A DNA stretch of 21,257 nt, from contig JAISRY010000025.1 in assembly GCA_031273385.1 (NCBI GenBank), positions 1-21,257 on the forward strand. Reading direction: 5' to 3'. Each line of letters opens with the position of its first letter. The first letter of the stretch is position 1. Shown in pieces: positions 1-8,941 of the stretch. The notes under the pieces were generated by a model. It had not been told where the DNA came from and made no database searches. It saw only the letters and a list, made by a program, of their open reading frames with translations. This DNA is from Tannerellaceae bacterium. GTDB taxonomy: Bacteria > Bacteroidota > Bacteroidia > Bacteroidales > Tannerellaceae. The translations under genes were made by a program, and so were the position numbers.

Positions 1-19
1 CACTACCCGTTCATTACAA

Positions 20-238
20 ATGCTCCAACGCATCAATAAAACAAAATATACCGCCACCATTGACGATGCCATTACCCAATCTCTTGCCATCGACTATGGA
101 CTAAGTGAAGAAGAAGCCATTGATATTTATTTTGAATCAAAGACATACAAACAATTGATTGATAGAAGTCCGGAACTTTCCAGTACATCATGGGAAGATG
201 TATATGAAGAACTAAAACAAGAGCTGAAAAAGGATTAA
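20..238 (+). CDS. Small uncharacterised acidic protein, possibly 5'-truncated
   Basis: This 72-residue ORF has an acidic, helix-rich C-terminal half (YGLSEEEAIDIYFESKTY, then SWEDVYEELKQELKKD). The reading frame is also open upstream of the ATG at 20 to the window edge, with no stop, so the gene may begin outside the window; the ATG chosen here is only the first one visible. I do not recognise the family. The size and helical, acidic character would fit a small antitoxin-like or other accessory protein, but no partner gene is visible. It lies 79 bp upstream of leuS and is separated from it by a Bacteroidetes-type promoter box, so it is probably not in the leuS operon. Confidence 0.5.
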   Translation: MLQRINKTKYTATIDDAITQSLAIDYGLSEEEAIDIYFESKTYKQLIDRSPELSSTSWEDVYEELKQELKKD

Positions 239-281
239 CCACGCTTCTGCTCCGGGAAGTGTTTTTGCATCAAAAAAATAC

Positions 282-289
282 TAACTTTG
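282..289 (+). promoter_or_regulatory. Bacteroidetes -7 promoter box for the leuS operon
   Basis: TAACTTTG matches the Bacteroidetes -7 consensus TAnnTTTG and lies 28 bp upstream of the leuS ATG, in the gap after the preceding small ORF. A T-rich run with TTTTTG lies further upstream, but at a shorter spacing (14 bp) than usual for a -33 box, so only the -7 element is convincing. Confidence 0.5.
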
Positions 290-317
290 TGGCTTTAACG
301 TAAAGCATCATTCAGCA

Positions 318-3152
318 ATGGAGTATAATTTCAGGGACATTGAAAAGAGGTGGCAGGGCTATTGGACAAGCCATCAGGCCTACAGGGTGACGGAGGATGA
401 GAGCCGGCCGAAATATTATGTGTTGGATATGTTTCCCTATCCATCGGGGGCAGGGCTGCATGTGGGGCATCCGCTCGGATATATCGCCTCTGATATTTAT
501 GCACGTTTCAAACGGTTATGCGGCTTCAATGTCTTGCATCCGATGGGGTATGACGCCTACGGGCTGCCCGCCGAACAATATGCGATACAGACAGGGCAAC
601 ATCCCTATATTACGACGAAAAAGAATATCGAACGCTATCGCGAACAGCTGGATAAGATCGGCTTCTCGTTCGACTGGAGTCGCGAGATACGTACCTGCGA
701 CCCCGGATACTACAAATGGACGCAATGGGCCTTTATCCGCATGTTCCACAGCTATTATTGCTATGACGCGGGGCAAGCCAGGCCTATCGAAGAGCTGATA
801 GGAGCCTTTGAACAGACTGGTAGCGGAGGCGGGCTGAACGTCGCCTGCGGAGAGGAATACGCCTTTACGGCGGAAGAGTGGAACGCGAAAAGCGACCGCG
901 AAAAAGAGGAGATCCTCCTGAATTACCGCATCGCCTACCTGGGCGATACGATGGTCAACTGGTGCCCCGCCCTGGGGACGGTACTGGCCAACGACGAAGT
1001 GGTCAACGGCCTGTCCGAACGGGGAGGCCATCCGGTCGAACAGAAAGTGATGCGCCAATGGTGCCTGCGTGTGTCGGCCTACGCCGAGCGGCTGCTGGAC
1101 GACCTGGAGACCGTCGACTGGACGGAGTCTTTAAAAGAGACGCAAAGAAACTGGATCGGGAGAAGCGAGGGGGCGGAGATGACGTTCCGCTCGGGTGAGC
1201 ACACGTTTACCATCTTTACTACCCGTCCCGACACCATCTTCGGCGTAACCTTTATGGTCCTGGCTCCCGAAAGCGAGCTGGTCGACAGCCTCACCACCGC
1301 CGCCCAGCGCGAAGAGGTGGACAGCTACCTGGCGGCGGCAAAGAAAAAGACCGAGCGCGAACGCATCGCCGACCGGAAAGTCACCGGCGTCTTCTCCGGC
1401 TCCTACGCCGTTAACCCGGTGACGGACGAAGAGATACCCGTATGGATCAGCGATTACGTGTTGGCCGGCTACGGAACGGGCGCGATTATGGCCGTCCCCG
1501 GGCATGACAGTCGCGACTACGCCTTTGCCCGTCATTTCAATCTCCCCATTATCCCCCTGATCGAGGGGTGTGATGTGTCGGAAGAGAGCTTCGACGCCAA
1601 AGAGGGGAAGATGATGAACTCGCCCCGGACAGGAAAAGAGAGAGCCGGCGGCCTGGTATTGAACGGCCTGGAGGTAAAGGAGGCCATCGCCCGCACGAAA
1701 GCCTATATGGAAGAGAGCGGATTGGGCAGGGTCAAGGTCAATTACCGCCTGCGCGACGCCATTTTCAGCCGTCAACGCTATTGGGGAGAGCCTTTTCCCA
1801 TCTATTATGACGCCAACGGACTGCCGCAGACATTGCCCCTGGAGGCGTTGCCCCTGGAATTGCCGGAAGTCGGGCGTTTCCTCCCCACAGAAACGGGCGA
1901 ACCACCGTTGGGACGCGCCGGGAAATGGGCATGGGACAGCGTAAACAACCAGGTGACGGAAACCGCCAGGATAGACCATATCACCATCTTCCCGCTTGAA
2001 TTGAACACCATGCCGGGATTCGCCGGTTCGTCCGCCTACTACCTGCACTACATGGATCCCTACAACGAAAAGGAGCTGGTATCCAAACGTGCGGACGAAT
2101 ACTGGCGCAACGTCGACCTCTATATCGGCGGAACGGAACATGCCACAGGGCACCTTATTTATAGCCGTTTCTGGAACAAATTCCTGTACGACACCGGGGT
2201 ATCCTGCGTTTCCGAACCGTTCAAGAAGCTGATCAACCAGGGGATGATACAGGGACGTTCCAACTTTGTCTACCGGATCAACGAAACAAACCGCTTTGTA
2301 TCCCTCAACCTGAAAGAGGGCTATGACGTGACGCCCCTGCACGTGGATGTGAATATCGTCAGCAACGACGTGCTGGATATCGACGCTTTCCGCCGCTGGC
2401 GTCCGGAGTACGAACAGGCAGAGTTTATCCTGGAAGAGGGGAAATACGTTTGCGGATGGGCGGTTGAGAAGATGTCGAAGTCTATGTTCAACGTCGTCAA
2501 CCCCGACGATATCGTCGAACGGTACGGGGCTGATACGTTGCGCCTGTATGAGATGTTTTTAGGCCCGCTAGAACAATCCAAGCCCTGGGATACCAACGGT
2601 ATCGACGGCGTCCACCGTTTCCTGAAAAAGCTCCTCGCCCTCTTCTACGGCCATACGGAGACCCTCCGGGTGACGGCGCAGGAGCCGGGGGCGGAAGAGC
2701 TGAAGTCGCTGCATAAGCTGATAAAGAAGATCACGTTCGATATCGAACATTTCTCGTTCAATACCTCCGTCAGCGCCTTTATGATTTGTGTGAACGAATT
2801 GACGGCGTTGAAGTGCGGCAAGCGGTCGATCCTCGAGCCGCTTCTCATCGTCCTCTCGCCCTTTGCCCCCCATATCGCGGAAGAGCTGTGGCATGTCTTG
2901 GGGAACGAGACGACGATCCTCGATGCCGTCTGGCCGGAGCATAACGAAGCGTACCTCCTGGAAGATGTCGCCACCTACGTGGTCTCTTTCAACGGCAAAG
3001 CCCGCTTCAGTATGGAGCTGCCGGCGGAAATGGCGCACGAAGCGATCGAGCAGGCCGCCCTTACCCACGTAAGCGCCCTGAAATGGCTGGAGGGTAAAAC
3101 ACCGAAGAAAGTGATCATTGTCCCAAAGAAAATCGTTAATATTGTCATCTAA
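318..3152 (+). CDS. leuS: Leucyl-tRNA synthetase
   Basis: Class Ia aminoacyl-tRNA synthetase that charges tRNA-Leu in the cytoplasm. The 944 residues show the class I signature HVGH at 48-51 inside [16 protein letters not shown], the CP1 editing domain with [18 protein letters not shown] and [19 protein letters not shown], and the catalytic loop KMSKS at 718-722, followed by an anticodon-binding region. It is longer than the roughly 860-residue E. coli enzyme. Extra segments lie around residues 155-205 and just before KMSKS, which I believe is normal for Bacteroidetes LeuRS. The start is the ATG 28 bp after a good -7 box. The stop codon shares its last base with the ATG of the next gene (TAATG), so translational coupling is likely. 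It is the first gene of a five-gene run. Confidence 0.98.
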   Translation: MEYNFRDIEKRWQGYWTSHQAYRVTEDESRPKYYVLDMFPYPSGAGLHVGHPLGYIASDIYARFKRLCGFNVLHPMGYDAYGLPAEQYAIQTGQHPYITTKKNIERYREQLDKIGFSFDWSREIRTCDPGYYKWTQWAFIRMFHSYYCYDAGQARPIEELIGAFEQTGSGGGLNVACGEEYAFTAEEWNAKSDREKEEILLNYRIAYLGDTMVNWCPALGTVLANDEVVNGLSERGGHPVEQKVMRQWCLRVSAYAERLLDDLETVDWTESLKETQRNWIGRSEGAEMTFRSGEHTFTIFTTRPDTIFGVTFMVLAPESELVDSLTTAAQREEVDSYLAAAKKKTERERIADRKVTGVFSGSYAVNPVTDEEIPVWISDYVLAGYGTGAIMAVPGHDSRDYAFARHFNLPIIPLIEGCDVSEESFDAKEGKMMNSPRTGKERAGGLVLNGLEVKEAIARTKAYMEESGLGRVKVNYRLRDAIFSRQRYWGEPFPIYYDANGLPQTLPLEALPLELPEVGRFLPTETGEPPLGRAGKWAWDSVNNQVTETARIDHITIFPLELNTMPGFAGSSAYYLHYMDPYNEKELVSKRADEYWRNVDLYIGGTEHATGHLIYSRFWNKFLYDTGVSCVSEPFKKLINQGMIQGRSNFVYRINETNRFVSLNLKEGYDVTPLHVDVNIVSNDVLDIDAFRRWRPEYEQAEFILEEGKYVCGWAVEKMSKSMFNVVNPDDIVERYGADTLRLYEMFLGPLEQSKPWDTNGIDGVHRFLKKLLALFYGHTETLRVTAQEPGAEELKSLHKLIKKITFDIEHFSFNTSVSAFMICVNELTALKCGKRSILEPLLIVLSPFAPHIAEELWHVLGNETTILDAVWPEHNEAYLLEDVATYVVSFNGKARFSMELPAEMAHEAIEQAALTHVSALKWLEGKTPKKVIIVPKKIVNIVI

Positions 3153-4027
3153 TGGTAACAAAAAAGATTCAAAAAGCATATTATTCTATCCAGGATTACC
3201 TGATTATCTTTGCCGGAACGGTATTGTACGGTTTCGGCTTCAACGGATTTATCCTCTCGAACGAGATCGTCACCGGAGGCGTGAGCGGGATCAGTGCGCT
3301 GATCTTCTTCGCCACGTCTATCCCTGTTTCCGTCTCCTACTTTGTCATCAATGTCGTTTTGCTGGCCATCGCCTTTAAGATACTGGGGTTGAAGTTCCTG
3401 CTTAAGACGATCTTCGGTGTGGTCTCCCTGTCGCTTTCCCTCTCGTTTTTCGAGTGGTTGCTGAATGGCGTGCCTATCATCAAGGATCAGGTATTCATGT
3501 CGATCATCCTCGGGGCGGCGATCTGCGGTACGGGGCTGGGGTTTATCTTTTCGGCGAACGGGAGTACGGGAGGAACGGATATCCTGGCGGCCGTTATCAA
3601 CAAATACAGGAACGTATCCATCGGTACGGGCTTGCTGTTGTTCGACTTCGTCATCATCAGCTCCTCCTTTTTGCTGTTCCACAATGTGGATAAGATCGTG
3701 TTCGGTTTCGTCGAGATGGTGATCAGCAACTATATGCTGGATAGGATCATCAACGGGAACCGGCAGTCGGTTCAGTTCCTGATCTTTTCACAGAAGTATG
3801 ACGAGATCACCGAGCGTATACTGAAAGACCTGGGGCGTGGCTGTACGTTGCTGGATGGGGTAGGGGGGTATTCCCAGAAACCGACGAAAGTCGTCGTCCT
3901 GCTGGCCAAGAAATCCGAATCCCTGACCATCTTCCGTCTTATCAAAGAGGTGGACAACCAGGCGTTCATCTCCCAAAGTATCGTGCGGGGCGTATACGGC
4001 GAGGGATTCGACCAGATAAAGGCATAA
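3152..4027 (+). CDS. YitT-family integral membrane protein (DUF161 + DUF2179)
   Basis: The 291-residue protein begins with a hydrophobic region of about five or six transmembrane helices (residues ~15-200), including the glycine-rich stretches GFNGFILSNEIVTGGVSGIS and GTGLGFIFSANGSTGGTDIL typical of YitT/DUF161 proteins. A soluble C-terminal domain (~207-291, from VQFLIFSQKYDEI to the end) matches DUF2179, an ACT-like fold. YitT proteins are widespread inner-membrane proteins whose transported substrate, if any, is not established. The ATG overlaps the leuS stop by one base, so the start is secure and co-translation is likely. The following pyrophosphatase gene starts 24 bp downstream. Confidence 0.93.
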   Translation: MVTKKIQKAYYSIQDYLIIFAGTVLYGFGFNGFILSNEIVTGGVSGISALIFFATSIPVSVSYFVINVVLLAIAFKILGLKFLLKTIFGVVSLSLSLSFFEWLLNGVPIIKDQVFMSIILGAAICGTGLGFIFSANGSTGGTDILAAVINKYRNVSIGTGLLLFDFVIISSSFLLFHNVDKIVFGFVEMVISNYMLDRIINGNRQSVQFLIFSQKYDEITERILKDLGRGCTLLDGVGGYSQKPTKVVVLLAKKSESLTIFRLIKEVDNQAFISQSIVRGVYGEGFDQIKA

Positions 4028-4051
4028 CCTGTTTACCAGACGAACGGCAAT

Positions 4052-4645
4052 ATGGAATTAGTCTTCACAACCCACAACAGGCACAAGCTCGACGAAGTAC
4101 GGAAGATCCTCTCCAGAAAAGTCGACCTCATCTCTCTCGACGAGATCGGCTGTTTCGACGACATCCCCGAAACGGCCTCCACCCTGGAGGGGAACGCCCT
4201 GCTGAAAGCCCGGTACGTCAAGGAGCGGTACGGATACGACTGCTTTGCCGACGATACCGGCCTGGAGGTCGAGGCGTTGGGCAATGCCCCCGGCGTCTAT
4301 TCGGCGCGTTATGCCGGCGATGCGCAGGATGCGGAAGCCAATATGAACCGCCTGCTGGACGAGATGCGGGGGGAGGAGAACCGAAACGCCCGTTTCCGTA
4401 CGGTGATCGCCCTGATCCTCGACAGCGGCGAATACCTCTTCGAGGGAATCATCAACGGCACGATCATCACCGCAAAGCGCGGAACGGCGGGGTTCGGTTA
4501 CGACCCCATATTCGTTCCCTGCCGGTATACGAAGACCTTTGCCGAGCTGGGCGACGACATCAAGAACGGCATCAGCCACCGCTCGCAGGCCGTGGCCAAG
4601 TTGGCGGCATTTTTACAAGACAAACACACTTCATTAATACCCTGA
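4052..4645 (+). CDS. rdgB: Non-canonical purine NTP pyrophosphatase (RdgB/HAM1 family)
   Basis: Hydrolyses dITP, ITP, XTP and similar deaminated purine nucleotides to monophosphates, keeping them out of DNA and RNA. At 197 residues the length is typical of the family. The N-terminal substrate motif TTHNRHK is at 6-12. [20 protein letters not shown] (D67/D68) carries the catalytic and metal-binding acidic residues. [10 protein letters not shown] and the C-terminal [10 protein letters not shown] complete the family signature. The gene lies 24 bp after the YitT gene and ends 6 bp before porZ, so it sits in the middle of the leuS operon. Nothing looks damaged. Confidence 0.96.
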   Translation: MELVFTTHNRHKLDEVRKILSRKVDLISLDEIGCFDDIPETASTLEGNALLKARYVKERYGYDCFADDTGLEVEALGNAPGVYSARYAGDAQDAEANMNRLLDEMRGEENRNARFRTVIALILDSGEYLFEGIINGTIITAKRGTAGFGYDPIFVPCRYTKTFAELGDDIKNGISHRSQAVAKLAAFLQDKHTSLIP

Positions 4646-4651
4646 TCCCGT

Positions 4652-6952
4652 ATGAAACGGTTATTTATCCTCTCCCTGCTGTTTGCGCTGCACAGCCATA
4701 GCCTGCCGGCTCAGCGCGCTTTCGAGAAATGGAACATCCACCTCTCCTACTTCAGTACGGATATGGTGGAGGAAAGCCCTCAAAAAGTATATGCCGTCGC
4801 CGGGGGAGCGCTCTTCTCCTACGGTAAGGAGGACGCTAGCATAGATACGTTCGACAAGAAAAAGGGGTTGAGCGATAGTGATATCCGCTTCATCCGGTAC
4901 AACAAACAGACCAAGTCGCTGCTGATCATCTACAGCAACGGCAATATCGACCTGCTGAAAGATGACGGCATCGTCAATATCCCCGATATTTACCTCAATA
5001 CCTCTATCCGCAACAAAGAGGTCAACGCCGTCCTTATCCACGACGAATACGCCTACCTGTCGACCGCTTTCGGCATCGTCGCCCTGGATATGAACAGGGA
5101 AGAGATCCCCGAAACCTACCAGTTGGCGGTCAATACCTCCTCCTGCTGCGTCGTCGGACAGACCATCTATGCCGCCACCGGTGACGGTATCCTGCAAGGG
5201 GAAATGACCGATAACCTGCTGGACAGGAACAATTGGAAAGCATACCCCCTGTCCGCTTCGCTGTTCGACCCCCGCGCGGTCAACGACCTGTTCCTCTTCG
5301 ACGGAAACCTATGCTTCTTCGTCAAGAACAGGGGTATTTACTATATGAACGCCCAGACGCCTGCCACGCTCCTGGCTAACAATACCCTGACGTCCGTCAA
5401 GCTGGCCAACGACCGCTTGGCCGCCATCGCCCCCTCGCGGTTTTATCTCTTTCCGAACATCAAAACGTATGACCTGGTGACCGATATCAGCATCAACGAC
5501 ATATCCTCCTATACGAACGACGCATATTGGATCGCCGGCGGGAGCGACGGGCTAAAACAGATCGCAAAGGAATCGGCAGGCAGCTACGGCACGATCACCG
5601 AATCGATCCTCCTCAACGGGCCGCGCATCAATTCCCCCTACAAAATGATCTGTACGCCGTCGAAGCTCTACGTCATCGCAGGAGGAAAGACCCTTGGCGG
5701 AGTACGCTTCGGTTTACCCGGTATCCTGATGATGTACGACTACCAAAAATGGACGTTCATCGACCATACGCCGGCGCAGGAAATGTTCGGGATGCAGATC
5801 AGGGATTACCTGAGCGTCGCCATCCGCCCCGACGACCCCGACAACCTCTTTATCTCCTCTTTCGGGGAGGGGGTGGTCGAGTTTAAAGACAACCTGCCCG
5901 TCCAGCTATACAATTACAAAAACAGCGCCCTCCAGACGATCATCAAAGATAATTTACATTACCATTTCATTGACGGGCTCTGCTTCGACCGGCAGGGAAA
6001 CCTCTGGATGACCAATTCGGAAGTCAGCCATGCCATCAAGGTATTGGACAGGGAGGGGCAATGGCACAGCCTGTTCGTCGAATCGTTAGACACCAAGTTT
6101 ACGATCAACGATATCCTCATCACGGCGGACAACTACAAGTGGATCAACATCCCGCGCGTCACCGCCGGTATCGCCATACTCGACGACAAGGGCACGCTCG
6201 ACGACACAGACGATACCTCCGTCTTCTATGGCTCGTTCAAGGATACGGACGGCAACGACTTCTTATCTACCGGCTATACCTGTATGGCGGAAGACAAGAG
6301 CGGCTACGTATGGGTAGGGACCATCAAGGGGCCTATTTGCTTTATGAACCCCAGCCGCGCCTTTGACCCCGCCGGCTTCATCTGTTCGCGCATTAAACTG
6401 ACCAACGACGAGGGGTCGCTCTACTATTTCCTCGACAACGTGCGCGTCACCTGCATCACCGTCGACAGCGGAAACCGGAAGTGGATCGGAACCGAAAGCA
6501 ACGGCGTATATGTCTTGAATGAAAGCAACGATGAGATCGTCTATGAGTTCAATACGGCAAACAGCCCGCTCCTCTCCGATCATATCTACGCCATTGCGAC
6601 GAACAACCAGACAGGCGAAGTCTTCATCGGCACCGACAAAGGCCTTGTCTCCTACCAGGGCGACGCCACGGAGGGAAAGCCCGACTTCTCCGACGTCTAT
6701 GTCTTCCCCAACCCCGTCCGCCCCGAATTTGACGAACATGTCACCATCACCGGACTCATGGACAATACCCAGGTCAAAATCACCGACCTGAACGGCAACC
6801 TCATCTACCAGGCCAAATCCATCGGCGGACAGGTCACGTGGAACGTCCGTAACCGTTCGGGAAACCGCGTCGCAAGCGGCGTATACCTCGTCCTGGGCGC
6901 AACGGAAAACAGCTCGGAAAGCGTCGTCACCAAAATAGCCGTCGTCAATTAA
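4652..6952 (+). CDS. porZ: PorZ-like T9SS attachment-complex protein with C-terminal sorting domain
   Basis: The 766-residue exported protein starts with a signal peptide (MKRLFILSLLFALHSHSLPAQ, cleavage near 21/22). The PorZ N-terminal region follows (FEKWNIHLSYFSTDMVEESP), then two beta-propeller modules made of repeats such as DRQGNLWMTN, DKSGYVWVGT and SGNRKWIGTESNGVYVLN. The last ~85 residues (from VFPNPVRP) form a T9SS type A sorting domain ending KIAVVN. In Porphyromonas gingivalis PorZ (about 776 residues) works at the cell surface with PorU, PorV and PorQ in the complex that removes the sorting domain and attaches cargo to lipopolysaccharide. Its presence argues that this organism has a T9SS. 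It lies 6 bp after the pyrophosphatase gene and 16 bp before the acyltransferase. Confidence 0.92.
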   Translation: MKRLFILSLLFALHSHSLPAQRAFEKWNIHLSYFSTDMVEESPQKVYAVAGGALFSYGKEDASIDTFDKKKGLSDSDIRFIRYNKQTKSLLIIYSNGNIDLLKDDGIVNIPDIYLNTSIRNKEVNAVLIHDEYAYLSTAFGIVALDMNREEIPETYQLAVNTSSCCVVGQTIYAATGDGILQGEMTDNLLDRNNWKAYPLSASLFDPRAVNDLFLFDGNLCFFVKNRGIYYMNAQTPATLLANNTLTSVKLANDRLAAIAPSRFYLFPNIKTYDLVTDISINDISSYTNDAYWIAGGSDGLKQIAKESAGSYGTITESILLNGPRINSPYKMICTPSKLYVIAGGKTLGGVRFGLPGILMMYDYQKWTFIDHTPAQEMFGMQIRDYLSVAIRPDDPDNLFISSFGEGVVEFKDNLPVQLYNYKNSALQTIIKDNLHYHFIDGLCFDRQGNLWMTNSEVSHAIKVLDREGQWHSLFVESLDTKFTINDILITADNYKWINIPRVTAGIAILDDKGTLDDTDDTSVFYGSFKDTDGNDFLSTGYTCMAEDKSGYVWVGTIKGPICFMNPSRAFDPAGFICSRIKLTNDEGSLYYFLDNVRVTCITVDSGNRKWIGTESNGVYVLNESNDEIVYEFNTANSPLLSDHIYAIATNNQTGEVFIGTDKGLVSYQGDATEGKPDFSDVYVFPNPVRPEFDEHVTITGLMDNTQVKITDLNGNLIYQAKSIGGQVTWNVRNRSGNRVASGVYLVLGATENSSESVVTKIAVVN

Positions 6953-6968
6953 CCCGCCACATCACATC

Positions 6969-7997
6969 ATGCTCATAAACGAAGAAACCATAGCGACCAT
7001 AAAGGAAAGGAACAACTTCAACTTTATCCGTTTCTTCCTGGCCTACTCCGTCATGTTCAACCATTTCAGTACGCTGACGGAAACGGAACCGTTCTGGTTG
7101 GTCAGCGGGGGATACCGCGTAAAGGGCTTTTTCGTCGTCAGCGGTTTCCTCGTCATGTTCAGCTACCTGCGCACAAAGGGCGTAAAAGCCTTTTTCCGTA
7201 AACGTTTCCAACGCATCATGCCGGCCTACGCGCTGGCCATCGCCGGCTGTGCCCTGGCGGGCGTCCTGGTCTCCAGCCTACCCGCCGCCGACTACTTCAC
7301 CTCCCGCGAACTGTACAGCTACATCCTCTCAAACCTCCTTACCCTCAACTTCCTGCACCCCACGCTCCCCGGCGTCTTCGAAACGAACGCTTTCCATGCC
7401 ATAAACGGCTCCCTGTGGACGATCAAGGTAGAACTCATGCTCTACCTGACCGTCCCCTTTCTCTTCTATCTACTGACCAGGTATAAGAAGTCCGTAGTAT
7501 TGATCGCCATATACCTCCTCTCTTTCGCTTATAGCAGTACGTTCGACTACCTGCATGATACGACGGGTATCTCCACCTACGAATTTCTAAAACGCCAATT
7601 CCCCGGCCAGATGAGCTATTTCTGCTCCGGTATTATCCTGTTGGTCTATTTCGACACGTTCCGCAAAAACATACGCTACATCTTCCCCGTCAGCATCCTC
7701 CTGCTTATACTCAACCATTACACCCCCCTCTTCCATATCGCCGAACCGATCGCCCTATCCTCTTTCATCCTCTCCGTAGCCTACGGCTTCAAATGGCTAA
7801 ACGGCATAGCCAACAAAGCCGGCAACTTCTCCTACGGCATCTTCCTCTCCCACTACCCCATCATCCAACTCGCCATCCACCTAAACCTCACCCCCCAACA
7901 CCCCTGGCTATCCCTAACCGCCATCACCCTCCTATCCACCACCCTCGGCCTCCTCTCCTGGAAATACATCGAAAAACCCACCCTCTATAAACAGTGA
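6969..7997 (+). CDS. Membrane acyltransferase, family 3 (OafA/YrhL-like)
   Basis: The 342 residues are mostly transmembrane helices. The N-terminal motif FNFIRFFLAYSVMFNHFS supplies the His expected in acyltransferase family 3 proteins, followed by VKGFFVVSGFLVMFSYLRT and FRKRFQRIMPAYALAI. Family members O-acylate sugars of lipopolysaccharide, capsule or peptidoglycan from the inner membrane; the acceptor here is unknown. The gene follows porZ by 16 bp and ends the operon, so modification of the surface glycan to which T9SS cargo is attached is a tempting but unproven link. The last ~60 codons use almost only C or A at the third position, unlike the rest of the gene. The TGA stop lies inside the first unit of a 7-bp tandem array. 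Confidence 0.92.
   Translation: MLINEETIATIKERNNFNFIRFFLAYSVMFNHFSTLTETEPFWLVSGGYRVKGFFVVSGFLVMFSYLRTKGVKAFFRKRFQRIMPAYALAIAGCALAGVLVSSLPAADYFTSRELYSYILSNLLTLNFLHPTLPGVFETNAFHAINGSLWTIKVELMLYLTVPFLFYLLTRYKKSVVLIAIYLLSFAYSSTFDYLHDTTGISTYEFLKRQFPGQMSYFCSGIILLVYFDTFRKNIRYIFPVSILLLILNHYTPLFHIAEPIALSSFILSVAYGFKWLNGIANKAGNFSYGIFLSHYPIIQLAIHLNLTPQHPWLSLTAITLLSTTLGLLSWKYIEKPTLYKQ
7801..7991 (+). terminator. Candidate Rho-utilisation (rut-like) C-rich, G-poor stretch
   Basis: By hand count, bases 7801-7980 of the coding strand contain 85 C and 17 G. This is the C-over-G bubble typical of Rho loading sites, and it lies at the very 3' end of a five-gene operon with no classical hairpin-plus-U-run terminator after it. 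The bias is achieved by third-position C or A in nearly every codon. The function is inferred from composition only. Confidence 0.3.
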
Positions 7998-8051
7998 ATA
8001 ACGAATAGTGAACAGTGAATAGTGAATAGTGAACAGTGAATAGTGAACAGT
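7992..8051 (+). repeat. 7-bp tandem array, left end of repeat block 1
   Basis: Eight consecutive heptamers with exact 7-bp phase read CAGTGAA, TAACGAA, TAGTGAA, CAGTGAA, TAGTGAA, TAGTGAA, CAGTGAA, TAGTGAA, followed by a partial unit. The acyltransferase stop codon TGA (7995-7997) lies within the first unit. The array is the inverted counterpart of the one at 8878-8940, which starts with the same three units in the same order when read outward from nadA. Confidence 0.9.
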
Positions 8052-8070
8052 AAAATGTAGGGTCATTGCG

Positions 8071-8310
8071 AGTGCCCAATAAACCAGGTTTATCAAAAAG
8101 GGAAATGACGGCGATAGCGTGATTTACAGCCGATTACAATCAAATAGTATCCGTCATTGCGAACGCAGTGAAGCAATCCAGAGGTGGGACACACAGGCGC
8201 ACCTCTGGATTGCTTCACTACGTTCGCAATGACGGGTACTATTTGATTTTCAGACGATTGTAATTCGTCGTCATTATAAGTGCCCAATAAACTGCGTTTA
8301 TCAAAAAGGG
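8071..8310. repeat. Composite palindromic repeat: 46-bp stem-loop flanked by 32-bp direct copies
   Basis: The centre is a stem of two 46-bp arms (8141-8186 and 8200-8245; 44 of 46 positions pair, one exception being a possible G-U) around a 13-nt loop. The arms contain CGTCATTGCGAACG and GAAGCAATCCAGAGG, which resemble a palindromic repeat family that I recall from several bacterial phyla. On both sides lie direct copies of a 32-bp sequence (8071-8102 and 8279-8310, 29 of 32 identical), each beginning AGTGCCCAATAAAC and ending GTTTATCAAAAAGGG. The copies contain small palindromes: TAAACC-A-GGTTTA in the first and TAAAC-TGC-GTTTA in the second. Sequence 8244-8300 recurs inverted at 19926-19982. 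Confidence 0.85.
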
Positions 8311-8338
8311 GTAGAGATATAGATATAGCGGAAACCGG

Positions 8339-8422
8339 ACGGGAGCCATTCTGAACGGGACGGGAGCTATTTTAATTCAGACGGGAGAGATTTTAATTTG
8401 CACGGGAGAGATTTCCGGTTTT
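8339..8422 (+). repeat. Four 21-bp tandem repeats (ACGGGAG-headed)
   Basis: ACGGGAG recurs at 8339, 8360, 8381 and 8402, an exact 21-bp period. The remainder of each unit is degenerate and often reads ATTTTAATT. Twenty-one bases is two turns of B-DNA, so the heads would face the same side of the helix. No ORF with normal features covers it. Confidence 0.8.
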
Positions 8423-8425
8423 ACT

Positions 8426-8528
8426 CAGTTGTGTAGTCCAGGCTACACAACTGTGCTGATCCGGCTACACAACTGGGTAGTTCGGGCTACACAACTGGGT
8501 ACGTCCGGCTACACTATTGGGTATTATT
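8426..8528 (+). repeat. Four 22-bp tandem repeats (GGCTACACAACTGGGTA) preceded by an inverted half
   Basis: GGCTACAC begins units at 8441, 8463, 8485 and 8507, an exact 22-bp period. The middle units read GGCTACACAACTGGGTA plus five variable bases, and the last unit is diverged (CACTATT). An inverted copy of the head just before the array makes a palindrome at 8426-8453 with 11-bp arms CAGTTGTGTAG and CTACACAACTG. The next ~110 bp (8529-8637) is low-complexity, with several CCCTTTCAC words. Confidence 0.8.
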
Positions 8529-8637
8529 TAAGCTCTTCGGAAATTGGCAGGAAAAGGGGAAAAACACGCCTCTCAGGGAAGTTTTGTTTTTTCCCTTTCA
8601 CCCTTTCACTTTTCTTGTAATGTATTGGCTTATACTT

Positions 8638-8746
8638 GAATATGGTGAAGGGAGGGTGAAAGGAGGTGAAAGGAATGTGAGACGAGGTATCGGGGAGACC
8701 TTGTTACATTCCTTTCACCTCCTTTCACCCTCCTTTCACCATATTC
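8638..8746. repeat. 41-bp inverted repeat (GGTGAAAGG family)
   Basis: Arms 8638-8678 and 8706-8746 are complementary at 40 of 41 positions, the exception being a possible G-U pair, around a 27-nt loop. Each arm is itself built of iterated GGTGAAAG or CTTTCACC words. Related words lie outside it on both sides (CCCTTTCACCCTTTCAC near 8593, GGTGAAAGGGTGAAGG near 8774), giving a weaker outer stem. There is no T-run directly after the stem, so it is not a standard intrinsic terminator. The stretch 8790-8877 shows no further structure. Confidence 0.85.
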
Positions 8747-8875
8747 AGTTATCAGTCAGCATGTTGAACGAAAGGTGAAAGGGTGAAGGCAAAAAAACGG
8801 GAACTTTATTTGGGGGACATTTTGCTCTGTTTGTGCTATTTTATCCGCACGAACGGGTAAACAAGAAGAAACCGT

Positions 8876-8940
<65 letters not shown>

Positions 8941-8941
8941 T

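Noticed and set aside
1131..2342. Long minus-strand ORF of 403 codons opposite leuS
   Set aside because: It is antisense to a confidently identified synthetase, and the product has no domain-like pattern. Long antisense frames are common in GC-rich coding DNA.
8426..8528. CRISPR array
   Set aside because: The period is only 22 bp, the variable part is about 5 bp and there are no cas genes. It is a simple degenerate tandem repeat.
8638..8746. Intrinsic terminator for nadA or the acyltransferase
   Set aside because: The stem is strong but has no T-run directly after it on either strand and is nearly 200 bp or more from the stop codons.
8429..8778. Short plus-strand ORFs in repeat block 1
   Set aside because: They are composed of the tandem repeats and of the CTTTCACC inverted repeat, with no promoter or recognisable protein.
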